A stretch of 64,000 nucleotides of DNA from Prevotella sp. Lineage in GTDB: Bacteria; Bacteroidota; Bacteroidia; Bacteroidales; Bacteroidaceae. How positions within the stretch are numbered: position 1 is the first letter of the stretch; every line of letters begins with the position of its first letter. Made by a program: the position numbers and the translations under genes. Below are positions 46,852 through 58,066 of this stretch, piece after piece. A model generated the notes under the pieces. It did not search any database. It had not been told where the DNA came from and was given only the letters and a program-made list of their open reading frames with translations. The stretch lies in assembly GCA_016290175.1 (NCBI GenBank), contig JAEETD010000004.1, positions 1-64,000 on the forward strand. The letters are read 5' to 3'.

Positions 46852-49187
46852 AGCTAAAAATATTTTTGCTGCTGCTCGCGATGCTCGCCATCAGACCTCT
46901 GATGGCTCAGGACACCTATAACCAGATCGACGAGATGGGCAATGTGACGCAGCGCAACCAGAATTTCAACAAGCACAACAACGACACCACCTCGAGTAAC
47001 AAAGAGGTGCCCAAGGGACTGAAGACGTGGACCGTCGACCGGAAGTTCGGCAATGTGATTCCTACGGAGCCCGATACACTGGACCACCTCTTCCCTCAAA
47101 GCCTTTTCAATACGGGCAGGTATGGTGAGTACAACACCATCGGCAACAACTATTCCGCCCGCGAGAACCGTATCTATATCGACCGCAAGGAGAGCAGTTC
47201 GTTTATCTTCACCGACCCCTACTCCTTCTTTATGGTGGATCCTGACGAGTTCCAATATACCAACACCCTCTCACCGCTCACCTACCTCACTTATGACAAC
47301 TGCGGCGACAAGCAGCACGGTGAGGACAGGCTCGATGCGAAGTTTGCCGTGAATGTGAACAAACGGCTGGGTGTAGGTTTCCAGATGACCTACGACTACG
47401 CCCGAGGCTACTACGGCAACCAGAGTGTGTCGCACTTCAACGGTTCGCTCTTCGCCACTTATCTGGGTGACCGCTATAATGCCCACTTCCTCTTCTCGAC
47501 GAACCACCAGAAGGCCGCCGAGAACGGAGGTATCACCAACGACGAGTATATCCAGCATCCGGAATCATTCGTCGACCAGTTCTCAGATGAAGAGATCCCG
47601 ACGATACTCATGCAGAACTGGAACCGCAACGACAACCTGCACGTCTTCTTGAGCCATCGTTACAACATCGGTTTCTACCGTCAGGTGCCGATGACCGAGG
47701 AGGAAATCAAGGCCCGCGAGTTTGCTAAGGCAGCTCAGCAGGAGAAGGAAGAACGGGAGCAGAAGAAAGAAGGCAAGGATGCCCCTCAGGGTCGTGTGGC
47801 CGATGCACCGAAAGGCCGTCCGGAAGGAGCTGCCATCGCCGGTATGGAACCTCCTAAGGAGAATACCGGTGAGGCTGTCGATACTACCCGTATCCAGGTG
47901 GACAGTCAGGAGATTGCCGACAGTCTGAACCGTCTGCAAGCCATCCAGGACTCCATCGACGCCACGATGAAGAAGGAGTATGTGCCTGTGACCAGTATCA
48001 TCCATACACTGGAACTGCACAACTATAAGCGCATCTATCAGGCCTATTTTTCACCTCAAGAGTATTACTTCAAGCGCAATTACACCACCTTGGGTGGCGA
48101 CAGCATTGAGGATATCACCAAGCATTTCCAGGTGAAGAACACCCTGGGACTGGCATTGCTCGAGGGCTTTAATAAATATATGAAGGCCGGACTGAAAGCC
48201 TTTGTCACCCACGAGTATCGTCGTTATGATATGCCCGACACCCTCGGCACCTCCGTCTTCCAGCAGCGATGGACAGAGCATAACGTCAGCGTGGGCGGAC
48301 AGATCAACAAGACCGAGGGCAAGACCCTGCATTTCAACCTTACGGGCGAGTTCTGGATGGCTGGCGAGGATGCCGGACAGCTGAAGCTCGACTTCAATAC
48401 CGACCTGAACTTCAAGTTCCTGAAGGACAGCATCCGTATAGCTGCCAAGGCATTCTTCCATCGCACGAACCCCTCGTTCTTCTATCGCCGTTACCACTCA
48501 CAACACCTGTGGTGGGACCGTCAGAACGACTTCAAGCAGGAGATGCGCACCAGGATAGAGGGCAACCTGTCGTACTCGCTGACAAACACCCGTCTGCGTC
48601 TGGCCATCGAGGAAGTACAGAACTACACCTACTTCGGGATGAGTTACGACCATACCTATGAAAATCTCAACCCCGACTCTCCCGACGGTCGTAAGAACAT
48701 GACGGCCGATGTCTATCAGGAAGGCGGTAATATCAACCTGATCACAGCCCAGTTGTTCCAGAACTTCCGACTCGGCCCGCTGAACTGGGAGAATATCATC
48801 ACCTATCAGAACTCCAGCAACAAAGAGGTATTGCCGTTGCCCGCGCTGAATATCTTCTCGAACCTCTATCTAAAGTTCAAGATTGCACGCGTGCTCAATG
48901 TGGAACTGGGTGGCAACGTGACCTACTACACTAAGTACGAAGCACCCGATTTCTGTCCGATGATCAACCAGTTTGCCATTCAGAAGAATGAAGCAAACCG
49001 TGTGGAGTTAGGAGAATTCCCATTCGTGGATGTCTACGCCAACCTGAAGTTGAAGGGCGTGCGTTTCTTCGTTATCATGAGCAATGTGCTCTACAGTTCA
49101 GCCAACAGGAAATACTTCACCACACCACATTACCCGATGAATGGTCAGGTATTGCACATGGGTGTCTCCTGGCCTTTCTTTAACTAG
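46848..49187 (+). CDS. Putative outer membrane porin (Porin_10-like)
   Basis: The protein has 779 aa and a signal peptide (MKLKIFLLLLAMLAIRPLMA). Many amphipathic beta strands end in aromatic residues, and the chain ends in a typical outer-membrane signature, SWPFFN. It resembles the Bacteroidota putative porin family (Porin_10). A charged Lys/Glu/Gln-rich segment (about 285-345) interrupts the barrel and may form a soluble loop. It is the last gene of the DUF4468 operon. The convergent menA gene ends 6 bp away, with no clear terminator between them. Confidence 0.8.
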   Translation: MKLKIFLLLLAMLAIRPLMAQDTYNQIDEMGNVTQRNQNFNKHNNDTTSSNKEVPKGLKTWTVDRKFGNVIPTEPDTLDHLFPQSLFNTGRYGEYNTIGNNYSARENRIYIDRKESSSFIFTDPYSFFMVDPDEFQYTNTLSPLTYLTYDNCGDKQHGEDRLDAKFAVNVNKRLGVGFQMTYDYARGYYGNQSVSHFNGSLFATYLGDRYNAHFLFSTNHQKAAENGGITNDEYIQHPESFVDQFSDEEIPTILMQNWNRNDNLHVFLSHRYNIGFYRQVPMTEEEIKAREFAKAAQQEKEEREQKKEGKDAPQGRVADAPKGRPEGAAIAGMEPPKENTGEAVDTTRIQVDSQEIADSLNRLQAIQDSIDATMKKEYVPVTSIIHTLELHNYKRIYQAYFSPQEYYFKRNYTTLGGDSIEDITKHFQVKNTLGLALLEGFNKYMKAGLKAFVTHEYRRYDMPDTLGTSVFQQRWTEHNVSVGGQINKTEGKTLHFNLTGEFWMAGEDAGQLKLDFNTDLNFKFLKDSIRIAAKAFFHRTNPSFFYRRYHSQHLWWDRQNDFKQEMRTRIEGNLSYSLTNTRLRLAIEEVQNYTYFGMSYDHTYENLNPDSPDGRKNMTADVYQEGGNINLITAQLFQNFRLGPLNWENIITYQNSSNKEVLPLPALNIFSNLYLKFKIARVLNVELGGNVTYYTKYEAPDFCPMINQFAIQKNEANRVELGEFPFVDVYANLKLKGVRFFVIMSNVLYSSANRKYFTTPHYPMNGQVLHMGVSWPFFN

Positions 49188-49193
49188 GGACTC

Positions 49194-50108
49194 CTAGACC
49201 AAGAGCAAGCCCGCTGCCACGCAGACTCCGTAAATAAAGATATTGCACGCTGTATCTCCCAAACAGATATTCAGCGCCTTTCCTTTATCTATCCGCTTGA
49301 TCTTCAGATAAGTATACACATGGAAGACCAGATAGACAAAAGGCAGGAAGAATGCCAGCGGATGACCGTTCATCAGGAAGGTGAAGCCCAGGATCATGGC
49401 CCCGATACCAACGCCCAGATAGCACTGTAATGCGCCCTTGGCACCGATGCGCACTACGAGTGTGTTCTTACCCGCCTCACGGTCGGTATCACGGTCACGG
49501 AAATTATTCACCAGCAGCAAGGCGTCGATCACCAGGCCACAGGCTACTGAGGCAAGGAACACCTCCCAAGTCACAACGTGCAGCTGCACATAATAGGTGA
49601 TACACACGGGCACGATGCCGAAGAACACCAACACCAGTACATCGCCCAGTCCCATATACGACAGATGGGTGGTATAGAGGAAACAGAACACTATGCAGAC
49701 CAGACCGATCAGTATCATCTCCAGCCCTCCCCAAAATACCAAGGGTAAACCGATAAGACAAGCCAGACAGGTAGTGGCGGCAATGGCCTTCTTCATGGAG
49801 TCGAGTTTCACCCAACCCATTGCACAAGCGCGACGAGGTCCCAAGCGGGTCTCGATATCGTCGGTACCGTTGGCAAAGTCGAAGAAGTCATTGATGAAGT
49901 TGGCGTCTATCTGCATCACGAAGGCAAAGAGCAGACACAACACAGCAGCCAGCCAGCTGAACACATCGTCACCATATGTCTTGGCATCGACATAGGCCAA
50001 CGACACACCAATCATCACGGGTACGGCAGCGCCCGACAACGTCTTCGGACGAGCAGCCAGGAGCCAAGCCTTCATGGAATTGGTCTCAATTCTCTTCTCT
50101 TCCAACAT
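49194..50108 (-). CDS. menA: 1,4-Dihydroxy-2-naphthoate polyprenyltransferase
   Basis: This 304-aa UbiA-family membrane enzyme adds the isoprenoid tail in menaquinone synthesis. The two Asp-rich substrate motifs are NDFFDFANGTDD (NDxxD type) and NNFRDRDTDREAGK. About eight or nine membrane helices are visible. The start at 50108 was selected because the longer frame begins at its -7 box; MKAWLLAARPKT 11 codons later is an alternative. It is divergent from the HD-domain gene across a heptamer array. Confidence 0.93.
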   Translation of the reverse strand: MLEEKRIETNSMKAWLLAARPKTLSGAAVPVMIGVSLAYVDAKTYGDDVFSWLAAVLCLLFAFVMQIDANFINDFFDFANGTDDIETRLGPRRACAMGWVKLDSMKKAIAATTCLACLIGLPLVFWGGLEMILIGLVCIVFCFLYTTHLSYMGLGDVLVLVFFGIVPVCITYYVQLHVVTWEVFLASVACGLVIDALLLVNNFRDRDTDREAGKNTLVVRIGAKGALQCYLGVGIGAMILGFTFLMNGHPLAFFLPFVYLVFHVYTYLKIKRIDKGKALNICLGDTACNIFIYGVCVAAGLLLV

Positions 50109-50127
50109 AATTTCTACTATTTTCGTG

Positions 50128-50187
50128 CAAAAATACAAAAAAAATATGAATTATGAATTATGAATTGTGAATTATTTCGTATATTTG
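50128..50187. promoter_or_regulatory. Divergent menA/HD-gene promoters enclosing a heptamer array
   Basis: menA box TATTTTTG (minus, 50135-50128); HD-gene box TATATTTG (plus, 50180-50187); 44 bp between them. Heptamers ATGAATT, ATGAATT, ATGAATT, GTGAATT fill 50146-50173. The array begins 10 bp from the menA box and ends 6 bp before the other box. Neither promoter has TTTG at -33. Confidence 0.75.
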
Positions 50188-50208
50188 CATCAAAATACAG
50201 ACTTATCT

Positions 50209-50868
50209 ATGATTACCAATAGCCCAAGCCTCGATCTGGTGGAGTTCGTCGAGACCCAGATTCTTCCCCAGTATACCAATTTCGACCGTGCCCACAATCT
50301 GGAGCATGTCACCCGTGTGATACGCCGTTCACTTGAGATGGTCAGAATCACAGGCGCTGATATCAACATGGCCTATGTCATCGCAGCCTATCACGATTTA
50401 GGCATGTCGGGGCCACGCGCCATTCACCACCTGACGGGCGGTAAGATACTCGCCAGCGATGCCAGACTGAAGAAATGGTTTTCAAAGGAACAGATCAAGA
50501 TTATGAAAGAGGCGGTGGAGGATCATCGCGCCTCAGCCAGTCATGCGCCCCGAAGCCTCTATGGCAAGATTGTGGCAGAGGCCGATAGGGACATCAGCGT
50601 CGACATTGTCATTCGTCGCACCATCCAATATGGTCTGGGCAACTATCCTCAACTAGACAAAGAAGGACACTGGAAACGCTTCAAACAGCATCTGGACGAG
50701 AAATACTCCATCAATGGCTACATCCGCCTATGGCTTCCCCACTCGCCCAATGAGCGTAGTCTCAACGAACTGCGCCAGCTCATTGCCGACCCTCAGAAGC
50801 TCCGCGAGACCTTCGAGACGATCTTCGCTGAAGAGACTACCAAAGAAGCGACCGAAGAGACTACCTGA
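50209..50868 (+). CDS. HD-domain phosphohydrolase
   Basis: This 219-aa HD-superfamily protein carries the metal-binding His/Asp pairs in RAHNLEHVTRVIRRS, AAYHDLGMSG and EDHRAS, with the downstream AEADRDIS supplying a last Asp. Such enzymes hydrolyse phosphate esters of nucleotides. The substrate cannot be told. The C-terminal 20 residues are Thr/Glu-rich. The start at 50209 was preferred since the upstream frame spans the promoter. The 3' end overlaps the convergent tiny membrane protein gene by 8 bp. Confidence 0.82.
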   Translation: MITNSPSLDLVEFVETQILPQYTNFDRAHNLEHVTRVIRRSLEMVRITGADINMAYVIAAYHDLGMSGPRAIHHLTGGKILASDARLKKWFSKEQIKIMKEAVEDHRASASHAPRSLYGKIVAEADRDISVDIVIRRTIQYGLGNYPQLDKEGHWKRFKQHLDEKYSINGYIRLWLPHSPNERSLNELRQLIADPQKLRETFETIFAEETTKEATEETT

Positions 50869-51016
50869 GATACATCCAATAGATATATCCTATCACTGCT
50901 GCCAATACGATCAGTACAATCGAACGGATGAGGCAGCTGGCTACTTTCTTGATAATCAGGAAAGCAACGATGACTGCAACTAAAAGAAAAATGTAATATC
51001 CAATACTATTCTCCAT
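50861..51016 (-). CDS. Tiny membrane protein after the pseudouridine synthase gene
   Basis: The 51-aa frame starts MENSIGYYIFLLVAVIVAF. It has two hydrophobic helices (about 5-22 and 33-48) separated by KKVASCLIRS. The ATG begins 2 bp after the stop of the pseudouridine synthase gene, which suggests cotranscription. It is the only feature in this gap. I do not recognise a family. Confidence 0.65.
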   Translation of the reverse strand: MENSIGYYIFLLVAVIVAFLIIKKVASCLIRSIVLIVLAAVIGYIYWMYLR

Positions 51017-51018
51017 AA

Positions 51019-51912
51019 TCAGAACATTTTTTTAAAGGCCGTTGGTAAAGGGGTCTCAAACTCCATAGGCTCACCCGTCACAGGATGATGGAAACACAGC
51101 AGCCAGGCATGCAGGCAAAGACGATGCAGCGGGTCGTCACCATTGCCGTATTTCGGATCGCCACAGACAGGATGTCCCATATCGGCAGAATGGACGCGGA
51201 TCTGATTCTTACGACCCGTCTCCAACTTGAACTCCACCAAGGAATGATCAGCCGTACGGGCCAGTACATGGTAATGGGTGATGGCATACTTACCACCATT
51301 ATCGACAGGCGACGAGTAGGTAACATAAGCCTTGTTGTCCTTCAGCCAGTTCTCTATCGTACCGTCGTCTTCTGCAATCTCTCCTGAGCAGACGGCCACA
51401 TAGCGACGGTCGTAGACGATCTCGTGCCAATTATGCTCCAGGATCTGTTCCGTCTCCATATCCTTGGCGTAGACCATCAGTCCGCTGGTGTCGCGGTCGA
51501 GACGATGGACTACATGTGACGTGCACTTCTGGCGCGACTTCTTGAAGTAGTCGTCGAGCACGCTCTTCACATTCAAAGTTGAGTGGCCGCCAGCCATCGA
51601 GAGAATACCTTCGGCCTTCTCAACGACAATCAGCCAACGGTCTTCATAAACGATCTTCACCCAACGGTTCTTAAAGCCCTGCTGGTTGCGCTTGGTCTTG
51701 CTCACGGCAATCTTCATGCCCTTCTCCAAAGGGAAGTCGAACTGCGATACCGTCTTACCGTCGACCTTGATGCCCCGCCCTTGCAGCGTGGCCTTGATCT
51801 TCGACTTCGACTGCGGCACATTCGCCAACAGCCATTCGAGCAACGGCATCGGCTCAGAGACGACGAAATGGTCGTACTCTCCCTCACGGTTATATCCTGC
51901 ATTGTATCTCAT
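51019..51912 (-). CDS. RluA-family pseudouridine synthase
   Basis: This enzyme isomerises specific uridines in rRNA to pseudouridine. The 297-aa protein has an N-terminal S4-like RNA-binding part (LPLEWLLANVPQSKSKIKAT) and the catalytic motif HRLDRDTSG with its key Asp. The C-terminal block is KTGRKNQIRVH-like (LETGRKNQIRVHSADMGHPV). RluD versus RluC or RluA specificity is not certain. The start at 51912 was chosen because the longer frame starts in the -7 box. Confidence 0.9.
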   Translation of the reverse strand: MRYNAGYNREGEYDHFVVSEPMPLLEWLLANVPQSKSKIKATLQGRGIKVDGKTVSQFDFPLEKGMKIAVSKTKRNQQGFKNRWVKIVYEDRWLIVVEKAEGILSMAGGHSTLNVKSVLDDYFKKSRQKCTSHVVHRLDRDTSGLMVYAKDMETEQILEHNWHEIVYDRRYVAVCSGEIAEDDGTIENWLKDNKAYVTYSSPVDNGGKYAITHYHVLARTADHSLVEFKLETGRKNQIRVHSADMGHPVCGDPKYGNGDDPLHRLCLHAWLLCFHHPVTGEPMEFETPLPTAFKKMF

Positions 51913-51930
51913 ATCTGCTGATTTTGGGTG

Positions 51931-52042
51931 CAAAGTTACGTATTTTTATTGAACATTGACCATTGAAAATGGAAAATTATGCAGGCTGCATCAAATTTTT
52001 CACTGTTCACTGTTCACTATTCACTATTTTTTCGTACCTTTG
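51931..52042. promoter_or_regulatory. Divergent promoters of the pseudouridine synthase and ABC-F genes with two heptamer arrays
   Basis: The minus box TAACTTTG lies at 51938-51931 and the plus box TACCTTTG at 52035-52042. Array 1 at 51949-51976 reads TTGAACA, TTGACCA, TTGAAAA, TGGAAAA. Array 2 at 51999-52026 reads TTCACTG, TTCACTG, TTCACTA, TTCACTA. A small palindrome ATGCAGGCTGCAT sits between them. The arrays are 10 and 8 bp from the boxes, and no TTTG -33 element is seen. Confidence 0.75.
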
Positions 52043-52058
52043 CACCCTCATTCAGTAG

Positions 52059-53702
<1,644 letters not shown>

Positions 53703-53762
53703 AAAGTAAATAGTGGCACAGAATTTGCTTGTAGATCTATAAAGATTTAAACAACAGCAATT

Positions 53763-54344
53763 ATGACAGAAAAAGATATTAATATTGAAGACGAGGAGAC
53801 TCTGAACGAGACTCCCGCAGAAGAGACTGACAATCAGGCAGAAGAATCAGAAAAGACAGAAGACTCCGAGAACTCCGAGGATGCTGAGGAGAAAGATCCC
53901 TTAGAGGCTGCTCTGGCAGAGAATGCCGAGCTGAAAGACAAGTGGCTCCGCTCTGTAGCAGAGTTTGAGAACTATCGGAAGCGCACCCTGAAGGAACGTG
54001 CAGAGCTGATCCTGAACGGAGGCGAGAAGTTTATCACAGCCATCCTGCCCGTGCTCGACGACATGGAACGCGCCATCGCGAATGGTGCCAAGACTGAAGA
54101 CCCTGCTGTACTCCGTGAGGGTATGGAGCTGATTTATCAGAAATTCATGAAGACCCTCGAAGCTCAGGGCGTAAGCAAGATCGAGACGACAGATGCCTAC
54201 TTCGATACCGACGTACATGAGGCAGTGGCTATGGTACCAGGTATGGGTGACGACAAGAAGGGTAAGGTGATCGACTGTCTGCAACAAGGCTATAAACTAA
54301 ACGACAAAGTAATCCGCCACGCAAAAGTGGCAGTAGGACAATAA
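53763..54344 (+). CDS. grpE: Nucleotide exchange factor GrpE
   Basis: This 193-aa co-chaperone releases ADP from DnaK. An acidic disordered N-terminus (residues 1-50, Glu/Asp/Thr-rich) precedes the long helix (LKDKWLRSVAEFENYRKRT) and the beta domain ending VIRHAKVAVGQ. It is followed 6 bp later by dnaJ. No CIRCE element is evident upstream. A TTTG is present at 53729-53732 but no convincing -7 box, so heat-shock control is not shown. Confidence 0.96.
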   Translation: MTEKDINIEDEETLNETPAEETDNQAEESEKTEDSENSEDAEEKDPLEAALAENAELKDKWLRSVAEFENYRKRTLKERAELILNGGEKFITAILPVLDDMERAIANGAKTEDPAVLREGMELIYQKFMKTLEAQGVSKIETTDAYFDTDVHEAVAMVPGMGDDKKGKVIDCLQQGYKLNDKVIRHAKVAVGQ

Positions 54345-54350
54345 CAACAC

Positions 54351-55505
54351 ATGGCACAAAAAAGAGACTATTATGAGGTGCTTGGGGTCGAGAAGACCGC
54401 CTCGGAGGACGAGATAAAGAAAGCCTATCGAAAGATAGCCATCAAGTACCACCCCGACCGTAATCCCGGCGACAAGGAAGCTGAGGAGAAATTCAAGGAG
54501 GCCGCAGAGGCCTATAATGTGCTGCACGACCCGAAGACGCGTCAGCAGTACGACCAGTTCGGTTTTAACGGTCCGGGTATGGGCGGCTTCGACTTCAGTA
54601 GCTTCGGTGGTGCCTCGATGAACATGGACGATATCTTCTCGATGTTCGGCGACATCTTCGGAGGTCACGGCTTTGGCGGTTTCGGAGGTCAGCGCCGTCC
54701 ACAACAGCATCGTGGCAGTGACCTGCGTCTGAAAGTAAGACTGACGCTGGAAGAGATCAACAAGGGTGTCACCAAGAAATTCAAGGTTCGCAAGGATATC
54801 AGCTGCCCTCATTGCAATGGTTCTGGTGCAGAGGCCGGCAGCGGCAAAGAACAGTGTGCCACCTGTCATGGTAGCGGTGTCATCACCCACACCACACAGA
54901 GCATCTTCGGTATGATGCAGCAGCAAAGTGTCTGCCCCAACTGTCACGGAGAAGGCCAAGTCATCAAGAACAAGTGTAAGCACTGCGGTGGTACTGGTGT
55001 CGAGAAAGGCGAGGAAGTGGTGGAGATCAACATCCCTGCAGGTGTGGCTGAAGGTATGGTCGTCAATGTTCCCGGCAAGGGTAATGCAGGTAAGCACAAC
55101 GGTATTGCCGGAGATATACAAGTGTTCATAGAAGAAGCAGAGAACGACACCTTCATCCGCGACGGCAATGATCTGATCTACAACCTGCTGCTCGACTTCC
55201 CCACAGCAGCCCTGGGTGGTGAGGTGGAAGTACCAACCATTGACGGTACGAAGCTGAAGGTGAAACTGGAGAACGGCACACAACCCGGTAAGACTCTCCG
55301 TCTGCGCGGCAAGGGACTGCCTGCCGTACAAGGCTACGGTTCTGGTAAGGGCGACCTCGTGGTAAACATCAGTGTCTATATCCCCAAGACCCTCAGCCGT
55401 GAGGAGAAGGAACTGGTGGAGCAATTCAAGGACTCTGACAATTTCAAGGGCGACAAGCAGACAAGGGACTCTATCTTCCAGCGCTTCAAGAACTATTTCA
55501 ATTAA
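54351..55505 (+). CDS. dnaJ: Chaperone protein DnaJ
   Basis: This 384-aa type I J-protein stimulates the ATPase of DnaK. The J domain has the HPD motif in [11 protein letters not shown], followed by a Gly/Phe-rich region (about 70-115). The zinc domain has four CXXCXGXG repeats ([32 protein letters not shown]), and the C-terminal substrate domain is complete. It is 6 bp after grpE. folC follows 19 bp later. Confidence 0.98.
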   Translation: MAQKRDYYEVLGVEKTASEDEIKKAYRKIAIKYHPDRNPGDKEAEEKFKEAAEAYNVLHDPKTRQQYDQFGFNGPGMGGFDFSSFGGASMNMDDIFSMFGDIFGGHGFGGFGGQRRPQQHRGSDLRLKVRLTLEEINKGVTKKFKVRKDISCPHCNGSGAEAGSGKEQCATCHGSGVITHTTQSIFGMMQQQSVCPNCHGEGQVIKNKCKHCGGTGVEKGEEVVEINIPAGVAEGMVVNVPGKGNAGKHNGIAGDIQVFIEEAENDTFIRDGNDLIYNLLLDFPTAALGGEVEVPTIDGTKLKVKLENGTQPGKTLRLRGKGLPAVQGYGSGKGDLVVNISVYIPKTLSREEKELVEQFKDSDNFKGDKQTRDSIFQRFKNYFN

Positions 55506-55524
55506 ATAACAACAGAAAGTTGAA

Positions 55525-56838
55525 ATGACCTATAAAGAGACCTGCAACTATCTGTTCACGCAGACACCGATGTTTGAGAAGCAAGGTGTCAGCGGCTACA
55601 AGGAAGGCCTGGAGAATACGCTCGCACTCGACGAGTATCTCGGTCATCCGCACAGGAGTTTCCGCAGTATCCACATCGCGGGTACCAATGGAAAAGGATC
55701 CTGTGCGCACACTTTAGCAGCCGTTCTGCAGCAGTGTGGCTACAAGGTAGGTCTCTATACCTCTCCTCATCTGGTGGACTTCCGCGAACGCATCCGCATC
55801 AACGGACAGCCTATCCCCGAGAACTATGTCATAGACTTCGTAGAAAAGAAGAAGGAATTCTTCGAGCCTCTGAATCCCACATTCTTTGAATTGACGACGG
55901 CAATGGCCTTCACCTATTTCAAGGACATGCAGATTGACATCGCCGTCATCGAAGTTGGCCTTGGTGGCAGACTCGACTGTACGAACATCATCACCCCTAT
56001 CCTATCGGTCATTACGAACATCGGCCTGGACCATACACAACTGCTGGGCAACTCCCTTGAACAGATAGCGATGGAAAAGGCTGGTATCATAAAACGAGGT
56101 GTACCTGTGGTGATCGGTGAGGCGCTGCCGGAAACGCGTCCTATCTTCGAGGCCATCGCTGAAGAGAACGATGCTCCTATTATCTTCGCAGAAGACCAGC
56201 CTGAAGTGCTGCATGCAGAACTGCAATACTCGGAGATGATCTACGATACCCGCAGTTATGGCAAGATTACCGGTGGACTCTGCGGACAATATCAGAAGAA
56301 GAATACCAACACTATCCTCTGGGCCATCAGAAAGTTGGAGGACCTTGGTTATCTGTACCGCTTCACCGACGATTCTAAGTCACCCGCAAAAGGGCATGAG
56401 ATCAAGATCGGTTTCAAGAATGTATGCGAAAGTACGGGACTGAAGGGACGCTGGCAGGTCATCAGGAATTCGCCCACCGTCGTGTGCGACACTGGCCACA
56501 ACACTGCAGGATGGGACTATCTGAGCAAGCAGCTCGACGAGGTGAAATGTGATAAGATGTATATTGTGTTCGGTGTGGTTGAGGATAAGGATGTCGACGG
56601 TATCATGGCCTTGCTGCCCAAGCATGCTGAATATTTCTTCACCAAGGCCAACAACAAACGTGCTGTTTCAGAACATGTGCTCCATATGATGGGCCAGCAG
56701 ATAGGACTGACAGGCGACACCTACTCCAGTGTTGCAGAAGCCTACGCGGCTGCTATTTCCAAGGCAAGAACAAACGATTTTGTGTTTATTGGAGGTAGCA
56801 GTTATGTGGTTGCAGACTTCCTGAAAAACTGCGTTTAG
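55525..56838 (+). CDS. folC: Folylpolyglutamate/dihydrofolate synthase
   Basis: This 437-aa Mur-ligase-like ATPase adds glutamate to folates and dihydropteroate. The P-loop is GTNGKGSCAHTL, followed by the TSPHLVDFRERI motif and the family motif LGGRLDCTN. The C-terminal domain contains VVCDTGHNTAGW. It lies 19 bp after dnaJ on the same strand and is probably cotranscribed. Between its stop and galM lies the gal promoter. Confidence 0.95.
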   Translation: MTYKETCNYLFTQTPMFEKQGVSGYKEGLENTLALDEYLGHPHRSFRSIHIAGTNGKGSCAHTLAAVLQQCGYKVGLYTSPHLVDFRERIRINGQPIPENYVIDFVEKKKEFFEPLNPTFFELTTAMAFTYFKDMQIDIAVIEVGLGGRLDCTNIITPILSVITNIGLDHTQLLGNSLEQIAMEKAGIIKRGVPVVIGEALPETRPIFEAIAEENDAPIIFAEDQPEVLHAELQYSEMIYDTRSYGKITGGLCGQYQKKNTNTILWAIRKLEDLGYLYRFTDDSKSPAKGHEIKIGFKNVCESTGLKGRWQVIRNSPTVVCDTGHNTAGWDYLSKQLDEVKCDKMYIVFGVVEDKDVDGIMALLPKHAEYFFTKANNKRAVSEHVLHMMGQQIGLTGDTYSSVAEAYAAAISKARTNDFVFIGGSSYVVADFLKNCV

Positions 56839-56878
56839 CTTTTTTTAATACATCCACAACATTTTTTTCGTCGTTTCC

Positions 56879-56910
56879 TTTGCCCAATTGGAATTTTTTC
56901 TGTTACTTTG
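56879..56910 (+). promoter_or_regulatory. Galactose operon promoter
   Basis: TTTG at 56879-56882, a 20-bp spacer, then TTACTTTG at 56903-56910 (one mismatch to TAnnTTTG). The leader is about 30 nt. GTTAC and GTAAC flank the start region (around 56902 and 56925) and could be part of an operator, but the dyad is weak. Confidence 0.65.
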
Positions 56911-56944
56911 CAAAAAATAGTTTGTAACTAAAAACATTTCAATT

Positions 56945-58033
56945 ATGGCAACAACAGAAAATGCGAATTTGTGTGGTCTGAAGAGAGAAAACTTCCAGAC
57001 CACTATCAACGGTAAAAAAACCGATTTGTACATTCTTAGGAATCGTAAAGGTTATGAAGTGGCAATCTCCAACTATGGCGGTGCCATTTGTGCTATTATG
57101 GTACCTGACAAGGATGGTAAAGTAGCTAATGTCATTCAGGGTCATGACAGCATCCAGCAGCTCATGAGCGGCAACGAGCCTTACCTCTCGACACTGATCG
57201 GACGTTGGGGTAACCGTATCTGCAAGGGACAGTTCACGCTCAACGGCAAGGATTACCAGCTTGCACTCAACGACGGTCCCAACCACCTTCATGGCGGAGC
57301 TGTAGGCTTCAACGCAAAGGTCTGGGATGCCCGTCAGATGGGTCCCCGTGCACTGGCTCTCCACCGAATCTCTTCATACGGTGAGGAAGGTTACACAGGC
57401 GAGTTGGACATCACTGTAGAGTTCACCTTCACCGATCTTAATGAACTGGTTATCGAGTATCTGGCTACCACCAACAAGAAGACCATCGTGAACCTGACGC
57501 ATCACGCCTTCTTCAGCCTGACTGGTACTGCCGATCCTACACCCACGATCGAGGATCAGATCTGTGAAATCAATGCCGATTTCTATCTGCCCACCGACAA
57601 CACCGCTATTCCTACCGGTGAGATTCTGAAGGTAGAGGGAACACCATTTGACTTCCGTAAGCCCAAGACTTTCGGTCAGGAGATTGATGCTGATAATGAG
57701 CAGATTATCTTCGGTCACGGTTATGACCACAACTACGTGCTGAACAAGCGCGAGGAAGGTGAGCTGAGCTTCGCAGCCAGAATTACCGAGCCTAAGAGCG
57801 GTCGTACGCTGGAGTGCTACACCACCGAGCCCGGTATGCAGCTCTACACAGCAAACTTCGCTACTGGCTACAAGGGTGCCAACGGTTGCACGTTCCCACG
57901 TCGCTCGGCTGTTTGTCTGGAGACCCAGCACTTCCCCGATACACCTAACCGTCCTTATTTCCCCAGCGTGGTACTGAGACCCGGTGAGCGCTACAAGCAG
58001 AAGACGATTTATCGTTTCGGTATCGCAGAATAA
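56945..58033 (+). CDS. galM: Aldose 1-epimerase (galactose mutarotase), cytoplasmic
   Basis: This 362-aa enzyme converts beta- to alpha-D-galactose for galactokinase. Conserved blocks are YLSTLIGRWGNRI, LNDGPNHLHGG (catalytic His in the HGG segment), NLTHHAFFSL and the Glu in FPRRSAVCLETQHFPD. There is no signal peptide, so it works in the cytoplasm, unlike the paralogue at 60765. It is the first gene of galM-transporter-galK. Confidence 0.94.
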   Translation: MATTENANLCGLKRENFQTTINGKKTDLYILRNRKGYEVAISNYGGAICAIMVPDKDGKVANVIQGHDSIQQLMSGNEPYLSTLIGRWGNRICKGQFTLNGKDYQLALNDGPNHLHGGAVGFNAKVWDARQMGPRALALHRISSYGEEGYTGELDITVEFTFTDLNELVIEYLATTNKKTIVNLTHHAFFSLTGTADPTPTIEDQICEINADFYLPTDNTAIPTGEILKVEGTPFDFRKPKTFGQEIDADNEQIIFGHGYDHNYVLNKREEGELSFAARITEPKSGRTLECYTTEPGMQLYTANFATGYKGANGCTFPRRSAVCLETQHFPDTPNRPYFPSVVLRPGERYKQKTIYRFGIAE

Positions 58034-58066
58034 AAGAAATCATTACCAACACTAGTTTATTTTATT

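Noticed and set aside
53703-53762. CIRCE or HrcA-type heat-shock operator before grpE
   Set aside because: No TTAGCACTC inverted repeat or similar dyad is present in the 60-bp gap.
54297-55424. A 375-aa antisense frame over dnaJ
   Set aside because: Opposite a fully conserved dnaJ; no domain and no promoter box.
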